Positions 45,150 through 56,199 of a stretch of 64,000 bases of DNA are shown in pieces. Below the pieces are notes generated by a model. The model saw only the letters and a list, made by a program, of their open reading frames with translations. It had not been told where the DNA came from and did not search any database. The position numbers were made by a program, and so were the translations under genes. The stretch is taken from contig JAUPFV010000001.1 in the NCBI GenBank assembly GCA_036936605.1, forward strand, positions 318,210,250-318,274,249, read 5' to 3'. The stretch's first letter is position 1. Every line of letters begins with the position of its first letter. The stretch is from Limnanthes douglasii subsp. nivea. Lineage: Eukaryota; Streptophyta; Magnoliopsida; Brassicales; Limnanthaceae.

Positions 45150-46300
45150 CGTTCCTCGTGCTTCTACATATCCGGCAAAAACGGACAGGAAAGGAATGAC
45201 GAAGATTGCAAAGGCGTTTTCAGCTACTATTCTCTCTAAACAAATCCCTAAAACAGCTCAAGAAGCTAAGAGGATGACTGAATGGCGTGAGGCAATGAAT
45301 ACCAAAATGGAAGCTCTAAAAAGGAATGATACATGGGAGAATTGTGTGTTACCACAAGGGAAAAAAGCAGTCGGGTGTAGATGGGTGTTTAATATAAAAT
45401 ATAAATCTGATGGCACCATTAAGCGACACAAGGCAATATTGGTTGCCAAATGATATACACAAACATATGGTATAGACTACTCTGAAACGTTCTCTCCGGT
45501 TGCAAAGATTAACACTATCAGAGTTTTACTTTCAATAGCCACGAATAAAAATTGGCCTTTTCATCAATTTGATGTAAAGAATGCTTTCTTACATGGAGAA
45601 TTGGAAGAAGAGGTATATATGGAACCCCCACCAGGGTTCTCTGATGGTTTTCAAGAAAATGAGGTATGTAAACTGAAAAAGGCATTATATGGGCTCAAAT
45701 AGTCTCCTCGTGCTTGGTTTGGGAGATTTACAATGGAAATGAAGCAGTATAGCTACAAACAGAGTAATGGAGATCATACCTTGTTTTACAAAAATAGATG
45801 AGAATTAGTCACTTGTCTTATAATATATGTCGACGGTATGATTATAACACGGAATGACGAAGAAGAAATTAGCTCTCTTAGGAAAAACCTCTTCAACGAG
45901 TTCGAAATGAAAGACCTTGGGGGATTGAAGTATTTCCTAGGAATTGAGGTTCTTAGATCAAGATGAGGGATTTATATCTCCCAACGGAAATATATATATT
46001 GGATTTATTAGCTGAAGTTGGCATGGTGGATTGCAAACCAAATGACACTCCTATGGTTGTGAATCACAAAGTAAAGATAACTGAAGGGGCCAGACCTGCG
46101 AGTAAAGATAAGTACCAAAGTTTGGTGGGAAAATTGATTTACTTGGCTCACACTCGACCCGACATTGCATACGCGGTGGGAGTAGTTAGTCAGTTCATGC
46201 ATCATCCTCAAGAACACCATATGGAGGCAATAATGAGGATTATTCGATATCTCAAAGGCACACCAGGAAGAGGCATATTTTTAAAGAAAAATTGACACCT
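45150..46300 (+). pseudogene. Copia reverse transcriptase, active site YVDG
   Basis: RT begins WREAMNTKMEALKRNDTWE, then [63 protein letters not shown], and the active site IIYVDGMIITRND at 45826-45837, where the family has YVDD. LGGLKYFLGIEVLRSR and GKLIYLAHTRPDIAYAV follow. In-frame stops occur after VAK (45451), YGLK, YKNR and LRSR. The catalytic change and the stops each make it inactive. Confidence 0.88.
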
Positions 46301-46793
46301 TGATGTTGAAGTATTCACAGATGCTGATTGGGGAGGGAATCCTAACGACAAGCGATCAACTGCTGGCTACTTTACTCTTCTTGGAGGTAACTTGGTGACT
46401 TGGAGGAGTAAGAAACAGAAAGTAGTATCACTGTCAAGTGCTGAATCAGAATTTAGAGGAATCGTTAAAGGGATTATCGAGATACTTTGGTTAAAGAAGA
46501 TAATGAAAGAAATCGGATCCCCTATGAAGTGTCCAACTCAGTTAATGTGCGATAATAAAGCTGCGATTAAGATTTCAGAGAACCCGGTACAGCACGATAG
46601 AAAGCACGTTGAAATAGATAGGCACTTCATAAAAGAAAAGATTGAAGATGGGACATTCGAACTTCCGTTTGTTAGATCCAAAGACCAACTGGCAGACATC
46701 GTGACAAAAGCGGTTACTGCAAGAACATTCGAATCAGTTTTATCCAAATTGGGTATTGGTGATCCCACTACACAACTTGAGGGGGAGTGTTAG
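46296..46793 (+). pseudogene. Copia RNase H
   Basis: VFTDADWGGNPNDKRSTAGY (first Asp), SSAESEFRGIVKGIIEILW (Glu), MCDNKAAIKISENPVQHDR (third Asp) and KHVEIDRHFIKEKI all survive. The frame is open from about 46392 to the stop at 46791-46793, after the polypurine-encoded LEGEC end typical of copia. It is separated from RT by a TGA near 46294. Confidence 0.87.
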
Positions 46794-46847
46794 AATATTC
46801 AGTGCCCACTACACAACTTGAGGGGGAGTGTTAGAATATTTAGTGCA
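46764..46847 (+). repeat. Tandem duplication of polypurine tract and LTR start
   Basis: CCCACTACACAACTTGAGGGGG with AGTGTTAGAATATTCAGTG occurs at about 46764-46805 and again at 46806-46847, with one C/T difference. So two polypurine tracts and two LTR starts lie head to tail before the 3' LTR proper. Confidence 0.85.
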
Positions 46848-47057
46848 TTTATCTTCCTCTAGTGACTTTGTATAACCTTTTGTTAGAATATTCAGTGTAT
46901 TAAGTCTCCTTGTATATGCCTCTAAGTTCTCTATATATTGAGAGCCTTACTTGGGTTTGCATTATAAAAAACAGTTCAATACAAAATGGAATATTTTCTA
47001 ACAAACACAAAACCCTAGCCGCTTCCTGCGGCTACTTCTCTCTTTGCTTTTTTAGCA
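46829..47057 (+). repeat. Copia 3' LTR
   Basis: 229 bp, TGTTAGAATATTTAG...TTTTTTAGCA. About 14 substitutions and one indel against the 5' LTR. Confidence 0.88.
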
Positions 47058-47148
47058 CTAACCAATGTGGGATGTTGGACTTTGATTGACAACAAAAACT
47101 ACTTTAACCTCCTCTCAATTAACTTCCACCCTCTCATCCTAATTATGA
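47058..47148. repeat. 91-bp direct repeat flanking the copia element (right copy)
   Basis: CTAACCAATGTGGG...CTAATTATGA, starting at the base after the LTR. Partner of 42261-42351. Confidence 0.9.
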
Positions 47149-47666
47149 TGTTTTCTCACATAGAACTTTAAACAGATCTATATACTCACACCTATTCCTA
47201 TGATTATAAAATTGGAAAAAACCGAACCAAACCTATCGGTTCAGCATTTTTAATGTATTCAGTTCGGCTAAATTTTTTAATGTATTCAGTTCGGCCCGGT
47301 TGGAATTTTAGAAACCAAAAATTAGTACATTCGATTATTTAGTAGAAATTTTTTGATTTCAACCAGACCGGCCGAACTAATATATTATGTACACATATGC
47401 ATAAGCTTAACCAACATTATGCTATAAAATGGAAAAAAATAATTTAGACAAAAGTATTATATAAATGATCCAATGTTGGTTAAAAAGTAAACCTGTATTT
47501 GTTTCAAATTGTATAAATAAAAACCAGGTGATTCGCGATCGACACCCGTCTGAAATCCCTATTACTATAGACTGCTGATAGCTAGTTTTTCTTTTGATTG
47601 ACTATGGATAACTAGTTACTAATAGTACCATAGACTATATTTCAGTCGGAACAGATATTTGCCGTA
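47149..47666. other. Spacer with an AACCGAACC-type inverted region
   Basis: From about 47215 to 47400, words such as AAACCGAACCAAACC and GGTTCAGC face CCAGACCGGCCGAAC, suggesting a small decayed inverted-repeat element. Boundaries are unclear. No gene. Confidence 0.35.
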
Positions 47667-47674
47667 CCTACACG

Positions 47675-49291
47675 CAGTGGCGGATCTAGGAATTGAAGTA
47701 AGGGGGGGCCAAAATTCTCGTCGAATTCTCGAATTTTATTTCTAACATTACTATCAAAATTTTCAATAAGCTGGCGTAGTCCTGGATCACTCACTATATA
47801 TTCATTCAAATGAAATTCTACACTATCAGAGGTTGAAAGCTCTCAAACCTGTTATTTGGTTGATTCAGTTATTAAGCATGATAAGAAAAATTTGGTTTTA
47901 TAATCTTAATGTATCTTAATATATTATTTTTAAAAATATATAAAACAAAATAGAATATAACAAAACCAAATTTAATATCTTAAAAATATATTTTAAAATT
48001 GACATAAAAGTAGATAACATTTGTTATAAAAAATATATTTTTGAAAAATAGATGAAAATATATACAATTTGTTATATAAAACATATTTTTAACACATAGA
48101 TGAAAATATTAATATATTATTTTTAAAAGATATTTACAATAAAATATAACAAAATCATTTAATTTATAAAAGATATTTCAAAAGATAAATGTATAAAATA
48201 TATTTTTTGAGAAATGGATGGAAATATATTAACATTTTTTTTAAATATTAATATATCAAAATTTTATGTAAAAATTATATAAAATTAAAATCAAATTTGT
48301 ATTAAACATAATTTATAATATAAATATATAATTTTATTTAAAAAAAAACTAACAAATATTTCCATATATATTATCTTTAAACTAAGTAAATGTATTTTCA
48401 CTTTCCTAAATGAACACAAATCATATCAGAAAAAAAAAATATTGATTAATAAGTGTTTTAAGATAAAAAATAATAATAAAATTTAAAAGAAAACAAAAAA
48501 ATATAGATTGAAAAAATAAATTGGTGAAACTCCTTCGAATCGGGTTCTTCCTTTTCACCAACTCAATATCTTTTTTCTAAATAAAAATAAGAGATAAAAC
48601 ATAATTAACTCAATATCTTTTTTCTAAATAAAAGTAAGAGATTAAACATAATTAATTAGAAAGATTAAAGGAATATTAAATCAAAACAAATTATGGCAAA
48701 AACAAATTGAGAATACTTACAAAATCAATGGAGTTCTAATATTCCTAGAGATTAAGATGCTCGAGACTACATCCAACCATTTATAAATATCAACTTAAAA
48801 TTTACTTTTAAAATAATCAAGATTTGGAACTTAAATTATTCTTTAAAAATAGTCATAATCCAAGATTTTGTAGATTAAAATTTTCACTCTTATTTGAGAC
48901 TTTTAATCTAAAAAATTTCTTTAAAATAGTCAACATACTAATTTTTAAATTAAATTTTTTCTACCATTATTTGAGACATTAAATTTAAAACATTCCTAAA
49001 AAAAATATTATCTTAAATTTTTACTTTAATATTATTTAAATAATTATTACTTTAAAAATGTTATAAAATATATATTTTAGTTAAAGGACTTTAGAATTAT
49101 TACTTTAATATTATTTAAATAATTATTACCTTAAAAAAATTACAAAATATATATATTTTAGTTAAAGGGGCGTAGAATTTTTTATTTTAATATTATTTAA
49201 ATAATTATTACCTTAAAAAAAATTATAAAACATATATTTTAGGTAAGGGGGGGCCTACGCCCCTCCGGGCCCCAACGTAGATCCGCCGCTG
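47675..49291. mobile_element. hAT-superfamily non-autonomous element with perfect 8-bp duplication
   Basis: 1617 bp, very AT-rich inside, no transposase. Terminal inverted repeats are CAGTGGCGGATCTA and CAGCGGCGGATCTA (13/14), followed inwards by G-rich stretches (AAGGGGGGGCC on both sides in inverted sense). An exact CCTACACG occurs at 47667-47674 and 49292-49299. An 8-bp duplication with CAG-type ends defines hAT. It sits about 200 bp beyond the Misato homologue stop codon. Confidence 0.9.
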
Positions 49292-49507
49292 CCTACACGG
49301 GACCAGATTTTTATCACCCATACTCAGCCGACTTTTTTTTTTTTTGTTATAAAAACGCTTAAATTAATAATGAAATGATGTACATGGGTTCTACTCAGCC
49401 GACTTTAATTATAAGTTTAATAACAAAATTGTTTTCTCAAGTCACAAGTTTAAAATTACAACACAGATCAAGATACGTCACACCACACCTTGCCTTCCAC
49501 CTAGTCT

Positions 49508-52500
49508 TTAATCCGAATCCGAAGACTCTTGCCTATAAGAATCAAGGGATGAAACCATTTTGGACAAATTCTCTCGCATGTCATCTAATTCTTCTTCTCC
49601 AAATCCCCAATCCCTAACAACACCAGTGCCTAGAGCTCCGCGCTGTATACCGTATTTACATAGATCCAGCAATTTATGCTCTAGATACGGTAACACGGCA
49701 TTGCTGGACCGCAGTCTAGCTGCCAAGGGGATCGAATGAACATCAAGTGAGCTGCGACGATGGGATCCTTCACATGGGATTTTCAGCAGCTCACCCTTTT
49801 GGCTGACAAGATTACTGAATATTGAAGGGAATGGCAATGGTATTGGAAGGGGCGATCGGGAGATGGAAAGATGGCAAAACATTGGCTTCGATGTTGCGTG
49901 TTCGTAAGATGTGTCAATTGCTTTCTTTACTTCAGATACCGACGCCTGATGGCCTTCTGTTGAAGATGTAAATAGTAATTTGTTATTGAAGATTTCGGGG
50001 TGATAAAAATCCAGTGAATAGTCGGATACAAAGCTTAGTAGTAAATAATAATGTCAGACCGGATGGTAATACCAATTAGAAATTGTATAAATTTTTCGGA
50101 GTTGATTTACTGATTGTCTGATCCAACAAAACTTAAGTGCAGACATGAAATTTTTAACCAAAATCCGGGTCCCAACAAATATAAATCGACCAATTCGAAA
50201 TCGGGTTCAGATTTGGGTTTGGACATTCAAACAAACCGGTCAGATTCAATGGGAAATGATCAATTCAGATCATAATTTGGGTTGGACATTCTTGCAAATT
50301 TCAAAATGTAAAATAGAAGTTCTAAAAAAGGGTTACAATCCAGCCAGATTTGGTAAACCGGATGGGTTCCAGGAATCTATTTTTATTTTTATTTTTGTAA
50401 AAAGTTAAAATATTGAATTTTTTTAAAGCACGTTTATTTAAACATGATGTCTGTCTTGGCAAGACTCTTTAATACCGCAATCTAATCAGTTTGTCCAAAT
50501 GTCCAAACCGGGAACTGATCACTTTCAGAAGTAAACAAGCAACAGAAGCTACATGTAATATAGTATAACCTGATCTATATAGAATCAGGTTTTATACCAG
50601 CAGAATAACTTATACAAATACATCAATAAATCCTTACCTGATCCAAAGGCTCCAAGAACACTCATGGATTCCAGGGCCTGCGAGTCTTCTACATTCTCAG
50701 TCACTTCAGGTGTCAGTGTCTTCAAGCTCCTTAAAAAGGATTGCTCAACTGACTCCCCTGGACAGCAGAAAATTTTGAGAAACAAGACAAATTGAGAAAA
50801 GTAAGAGATCAAAAATATTTTAATTAGTCAGTATGCAAATGGTGTACCGTTCAAAGCAGGCGCTGGCATAGCAACATCCAAACTAGCCACCGAATTTTGC
50901 CTGTACTGTCCTGTCAACATCTGTACAAGTTCGATAATGTTTAAGGCACCGGATATTTCATGTGCATCCGAAAAGGGCCCTTGTGGTTCCATCCGGAAAG
51001 GAATGCTGTTTGAATGTAGAGCTGCAGCATAGACTGCACTGCACTGGTAAGGATTCTCGTCATCGATGCAAAGGAATTGTGAAGCTTTACCTAAAAAATT
51101 GAACAGGTTAAAATGACATCATTTTGTAGAAAGTTGGGTAAACCTTTACGGTTTCAGTTAAAATAAATAAATAAATATCTTGTTTGGTTCATGATGATGA
51201 AAATTATTTTCATTTTATTATAATTGGTATTTTCAAACAATTTATATATTATTTAAATGCATAAATTGTATCAAAGCATGTACAAAAACTATAAGCATGT
51301 TTTAGAAACCATTAAACAAATCATAGGTAAAACCAATAGAAACGTAAATTTGACATTTTTAAATTATTTAGAAAGCTATATTCTTTTTCACCAAGTCAAC
51401 TTTTTTATTTTACATCTGTTTTTGTTTTCAATGAAAACACAAACAGAAAACAGAATGCTTTGATGAACCAAACAAAGCCTGAGGACCTATCATGCAAAAT
51501 TATTTATCAGAGATGATATATCTTACTTTGACTTAATATTGGTAGACCAACAGGCACGTATAATTTGCAGAAGGATGACAATCTCGAAAAGGAAATTGTA
51601 TCATGAAGTGCCCTTGAGACTGTCTGCTTCCGGCTACCACGAGTCATATGAGGTCCCGGACCCCTGACAGAATAGAGCAACACCGGAATATTCGTGTACT
51701 CATCTGCAATATTCTCCAGTAAATCACCGGATAAAGCAGAAAATCCACCTGAATCATCGACAATGAATTGAAAACCCTGTTGAAATCACCACCAAACAAT
51801 CATCAGATAATGCATATTCTAAACCTCGCCATAGAGATGATAGGTTGAAGATAGTTATACTAAGAATTATTTGCCATGCCCGGGCACGATCCTAACCCAG
51901 ATTTTCGGATGAAAAAGCATGTCCGCAGCCGGATTGGTTTATAGTACGAGTAGAATTCGGGTTCCAAAAATAAGTTTACTTATGTCATCAGCTAATCAGA
52001 GTGGCTTATAAATAAACAGAAAATATTAATTATTTTAAAAATCTAATATAAGAGTTAAGATAAATTAGCAAATTGCAACTCAATTTTAATGTCAACTAGT
52101 TTTATTTATATATATACTTTTATACAAAGGATGAGAGTTCTATGTTGGTTCTGGGTTTCTTGAGTCAAGATCGGACCTAGCCTGGTTTTTGAACCTGACA
52201 GTATTTTTGTGTCACGGCCAAATTTTTTGACATATAATTAATTCTCACACAGTTTTTCCCGGATCGGAAAAATTCGGTCAATCTGATCTGATTGCTACCA
52301 TTAACAGCACAGCAGAACCACAGAAAGAGGGTCAATCTTATTTCTAGCTAAAAAAGGTCATAGATAATACCTGAATATGGTCACATTCTTCAACAAAAAA
52401 ACGAAGTCTATCACATATTTCCTCTCCTCGTAAACCTTCAGAGAATACATCTTTTCCAATTCCATAATTGTCAAACTCCTGAGTGCCATTATGTAACCCG

Positions 52501-54047
52501 TTCAATTCGTATAAACTCCGAGGATGATAATGGACCTTTGAAAAGTCGGTCCAATATTCAACCTCTTTATCTAAACATTCAACTATATCCTTATCCTGAA
52601 TTCCTCTTTGAGTGCTTTCCTTTCCACTGCTGACTCTATCATGTTCTTCCTCCTGCAAACTTTGAAGGAATAAATTCTTCTTCCGTGGTTCTGATGTCTC
52701 AGTAGATACATTGCCAGTCCTGCAGACTACTCTCTATTAATTCAAATCTTTGATTGTAACAATGACAGATAAAAGATTTTCAGAACGTCACAATATCAAT
52801 TTTTATCTGCTAACTCCATCTTCTAGATAAACACTGAAAAAAACATGTTCTGAAAGTCCGCTGATTCAAAGATAATACTTTTTGCAAATGGTATAAAATT
52901 ATAGATAAATTTTATGAACCTAAGGACCTTAAACATAGAAGCTTATATCCGCAAGCAGCAAAGATACTAACTGAGTTTATGGATGACGAACCTCTAAGAA
53001 TTTACTGTTCTGTGAAGCGACCCATTCTCTAACTGCAGATATTGTTATACTAGGGTTGGATTCGAGCTCGGCTGGTGAGTAAGTACTCAAACTCAGCTGT
53101 AATTCCTAGTTCAAACTGAATTTGAGCTCGAGCTGGTGTTTGTATTCAAAAACAAATACTGAAAACTTTTATGTTTTTAATATTAAACAAGTCTTTAAAT
53201 ATATCATATTTTAATATTACTTAAGACTGGTATACAAGTTCAAGCTTTCGATAGATAATAGATCTCGAGCTGCTGGTGAATAGCTCAAGTCACATGGAGG
53301 TAATCAAGCTAGGCTCGATAAGAAATTCAAAGTAGATGTTCGAGCTTGAGCTCAAAAGTATCAAAATGGAGCCAAGCTTTTTCCAAGCCGAGCCCAAATC
53401 AAACTCCGAAGTATTTGTTTGTTAGCCAACCCTATTCGATACTATAAGTGTTGTATTTCTGACTTCTTTCAATTTCAACATCAATCGGTATAAAGTCACA
53501 AAAGACGGTCAAACTAGTAGCCACTATTGGTCATTTTGCAAAACAAAAACCAATGTATAATCACAATAGCATCTTCAACATGCTGGTATATATTATGCCT
53601 ATATGAATTATGTAAAACATAGTGAGTTTCTTAACATGTTCCACATTCCGCGCCTTGCAAATTTTTATTTCTCACTAACAACAGTAGAAAAAACTATATA
53701 TTCTACAAAGAATAGGCAAAAAATCTTACCATGTGATAACATCTGATTGTTGCGAAGACCCCTCGTTATACAAAGTACCACGTGAACTCATCGATCCAAG
53801 TGAACCTATATTGCCAGAAGCTTCAATGAATTTCATGGAAAAACATATGAAATTCTCTTTTTAGGCATAACATGAGAAAAGCTAACAAATAACGTTCAAA
53901 ATGACAATTTCTTGTTGATAGAGTTGTGTCACCACCATAGCAATAAGCAAAGAGTGCCATATAGTAGTTATACAGGGCCAAAAGCTTATGCTAATGGGCA
54001 ATCAACCCAAACAGCAAATTTCTTTGAAAACAACACTTTGCATTTAA

Positions 54048-54079
<32 letters not shown>

Positions 54080-54773
54080 TCACATATCATTGGCAATAAC
54101 TATCTAATAAATCAAAATTGAAGAATGAGTGAGCATAAATACAATAAAGAGGAACGAGCTACTGCCTAGACAAACTAGATCAAGCAGCTCTCTACTCTAC
54201 AGATATATCATGTACCTTGAAAGTCGACAGAAAGTAGGCGAGGAGTATAGGTAGAGACGCGCTGCAATAGTTTTCAAACAGACCAATTTAGATCAGACTC
54301 CCGTGTACGTAAAAATGACGAAGACAAGTCATCGATATATTGGCAAACTAAATATACAATACTATAGCAAAATATGATCCAAACGGTAACAGCTAGTCTG
54401 CCCTAAGCAAATATTAGAGATATATGCCTTCAGCTTCTGCATAATCAGAGTTTTGTTTAACGTTGAAGGTAACAATAATTACCTGTTGAGTTTCACCGGT
54501 ACGGTAAAGCACGTTCATATTTAACAGCTGATTTTTGAACACCGGATCGCTTTGAGGATCATCAGCCAACCCAAGCAACTCATCCTGCAACATTGGGCAC
54601 ATGCGAAAAAAGAACATGTTATGTCCAAAAGCAAGGAATATGCAGCTGATCATTTTCACTTTGAAAACCGTTTTGAAGTCTAAAAAGAAAACATAATTCA
54701 CCTGGAAGTTCCAAAAGTGAGATCCAACATAGTTAGCGAAACCACCAACTTGGATTGTCACAATTTCTCTCAT
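49508..54773 (-). CDS. DML1 / MSTO1 homologue: Misato/DML1 homologue, nine coding exons
   Basis: Minus-strand exons: 54773-54702, 54584-54483, 54262-54217, 53805-53730, 52719-52371, 51776-51527, 51090-50848, 50757-50638, 49956-49508. All junctions are GT-AG and keep frame. The 1707-nt CDS codes for 568 residues, about the size of the plant family. The N-terminus MREIVTIQVGGFANYVGSHF is the Misato segment II / tubulin-like start. STYTPRLLSVDFQGSLGS follows, and the tubulin/FtsZ-like C-terminal part shows SALSGDLLENIADEYTNIP and SVRGPG. The tail is acidic (QESSDSD). Fungal and animal relatives affect mitochondrial distribution or inheritance, but the plant role is less known. The start at 54773 fits the family. 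An upstream frame in the leader is not conserved. Confidence 0.93.
53051..53434. mobile_element. Small hAT-like element in intron 4 of the Misato homologue
   Basis: 384 bp with perfect 9-bp inverted ends TAGGGTTGG / CCAACCCTA and GAGCTCGAGC-type words inside in both orientations. The 8-bp flanks TGTTATAC and TTCGATAC match 5/8, which would be a worn target duplication. It lies well inside the intron (52720-53729). Confidence 0.6.
54047..54080. repeat. (TA)n microsatellite in intron 3 of the Misato homologue
   Basis: ATATATATATATATATATGT followed by ATATATGTATG. Intronic, no coding effect. Confidence 0.8.
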
Positions 54774-55330
54774 AATATACCTGGCTAAGAGATTATTTAT
54801 ATGAATATGGGCAGAAAAAAGCTTAGTTCGCATCAATTTTTGTGCTGAATAATTGTGACAAGTACATGACCTTAATCTATATACTCTTTCATTTAGAAGA
54901 GCACGCTTCAACTTCACCCAGCACTTAATTATTAATTTCTCTTCCAATCGTACAGTTCTTTGATATACTAACCGAATAAAAGCTAAACATATCTGAAATT
55001 AGACTCTAAAAATGTATCGATTGATTGACAAAAAGGAACCCCAGATTCATCTTCAGCCGCAATTCAACATCTAATTCCAGTTATTTCTAATGTTCGCAAC
55101 AAAATTTAGCTTCAAAAAATTTCTCCCTAACTTGTAAGTTTCTATAATCAATCAAGCTAATGAATAAGGTAAGGAATCGAAGCCACTAAAACAAAATTGT
55201 TTCTACAACATAATCAATAGAGAAAATTACCTGAGAAATAGATATGATACTCGTTAGAGTGTTCGCTTTACTTATTCGTCCTTTTAAGAGCGCGCGCGAG
55301 AGAGAGAGAGACGAGTCACGAAACCTGAAG
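54774..55330 (-). promoter_or_regulatory. 5' leader of the Misato homologue with a 450-bp leader intron
   Basis: A donor CTCAG/GTAATT at 55231/55230 and an acceptor TTAGCCAG/GTATATT at 54781/54780 suggest a leader intron (54781-55230). This leaves only seven leader bases before the ATG. A (GC)n(GA)n tract is at about 55290-55311. The transcription start is probably near 55300-55330. The LINE at 55457 begins little more than 100 bp farther upstream. Confidence 0.6.
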
Positions 55331-55444
55331 TTATAAAAGAGAAAGCAATTGATCGGCGAAGCGGAGCGATAAATTGGTTTCGGGGGGAGAGAGATAGAGG
55401 TGACTAGGTTAGACTAGAAATCGAGAAAAGGTTAGACCGGAAAG

Positions 55445-55456
55445 CCGCGAGAGAGA
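55445..55456. repeat. Target site duplication of LINE E (3' side)
   Basis: CCGCGAGAGAGA, identical to 60341-60352. Confidence 0.88.
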
Positions 55457-55627
55457 GGTTTTTTTTTTTTTAAGCAGCTAAATACTTTTATTACTTAATT
55501 GAACAAAATACAAAAGTTTGGGATGAAATTGGAACAAAGCAAAAAGAAGGGACTAAGGTGCAAAAACAATGGGGCCTAAAATTCGTCCCAAATTCAAATC
55601 ACAGGCTTCTTAATCATCAGCAACTTT

Positions 55628-56086
55628 TCAGGTAACAAATCCAAGCCCAAAGCTTTCAAGAAGAGCGATACAACGTAATTCATTCGGAGGATTAGTAAAT
55701 TGGATGATTTTCTTAGAGTTAAGAACGCTTTTTGCAATCCAATCTGAGCACTGGCTCTGGACTCGAGAGATGTGCTTGATCGGCATTTTTGGGTGAATCA
55801 AGGATCTGCAAATGTCCAAAGAGGATTGCAGGTACCATGCTTCCTTTCTATTAGCAATAAGGTTTATCAGAATCATATTATCTGATTCAACTTCAACTTT
55901 AGTCCAGTTTTTCTTCTTGTAGATTATCAATCCTTCAATTAGGGCACTGATTTCAGCGAATATGGGGTTCAGTTTGCCAAAGAGAGTTCCAGAGCCAAGC
56001 AAAATGTCGCCTTCAAAGTTTCTAATCAGAATGCCGGTGCTTGCTTCTCCATGCCTGTTACACGAGCCATCAACATTGAGTTTCAT
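55628..56086 (-). pseudogene. LINE E RNase H domain at the ORF2 end
   Basis: Reads MKLNVDGSCNRHGEASTG (first Asp), IFAEISALIEGLIIYKKK (Glu), VEVESDNMILINLIANR (third Asp) and a C-terminal SDWIAKSVLNSKK. It matches the RVT_3-type RNase H found at the end of ORF2 in some plant L1 elements. The frame is open for 152 codons but is offset from the RT part. Confidence 0.85.
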
Positions 56087-56199
56087 TCTACCTGGATTTG
56101 GAGCAATCCATCTGATGTATTTTGGAACTTTTTTGTTGTTTATAACTTTTGATGAGAGAAAACCTTTTCCATACTGGCGAGTCTGTGATTTTACAATTA

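Larger units (their letters stand above)
42352..47057 (+). mobile_element. Ty1/copia retrotransposon, complete in outline but inactive
   Basis: Two LTRs of 230 and 229 bp (about 6 percent different), primer-binding site TGGTATTAGAGC right after the 5' LTR, and polypurine AGGGGGAG before the 3' LTR. The order gag, protease, integrase, RT, RNase H defines copia. All parts carry stops or shifts. The integrase has lost its centre and the RT active site is changed. Instead of a 5-bp target duplication, 91-bp direct repeats abut both ends. Confidence 0.93.

Noticed and set aside
54774..54947. N-terminal extension of the Misato homologue in frame with the ATG
   Set aside because: The family begins at MREIVTIQVGG. 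The extension is leader-intron sequence by the splice sites at 55230 and 54781.
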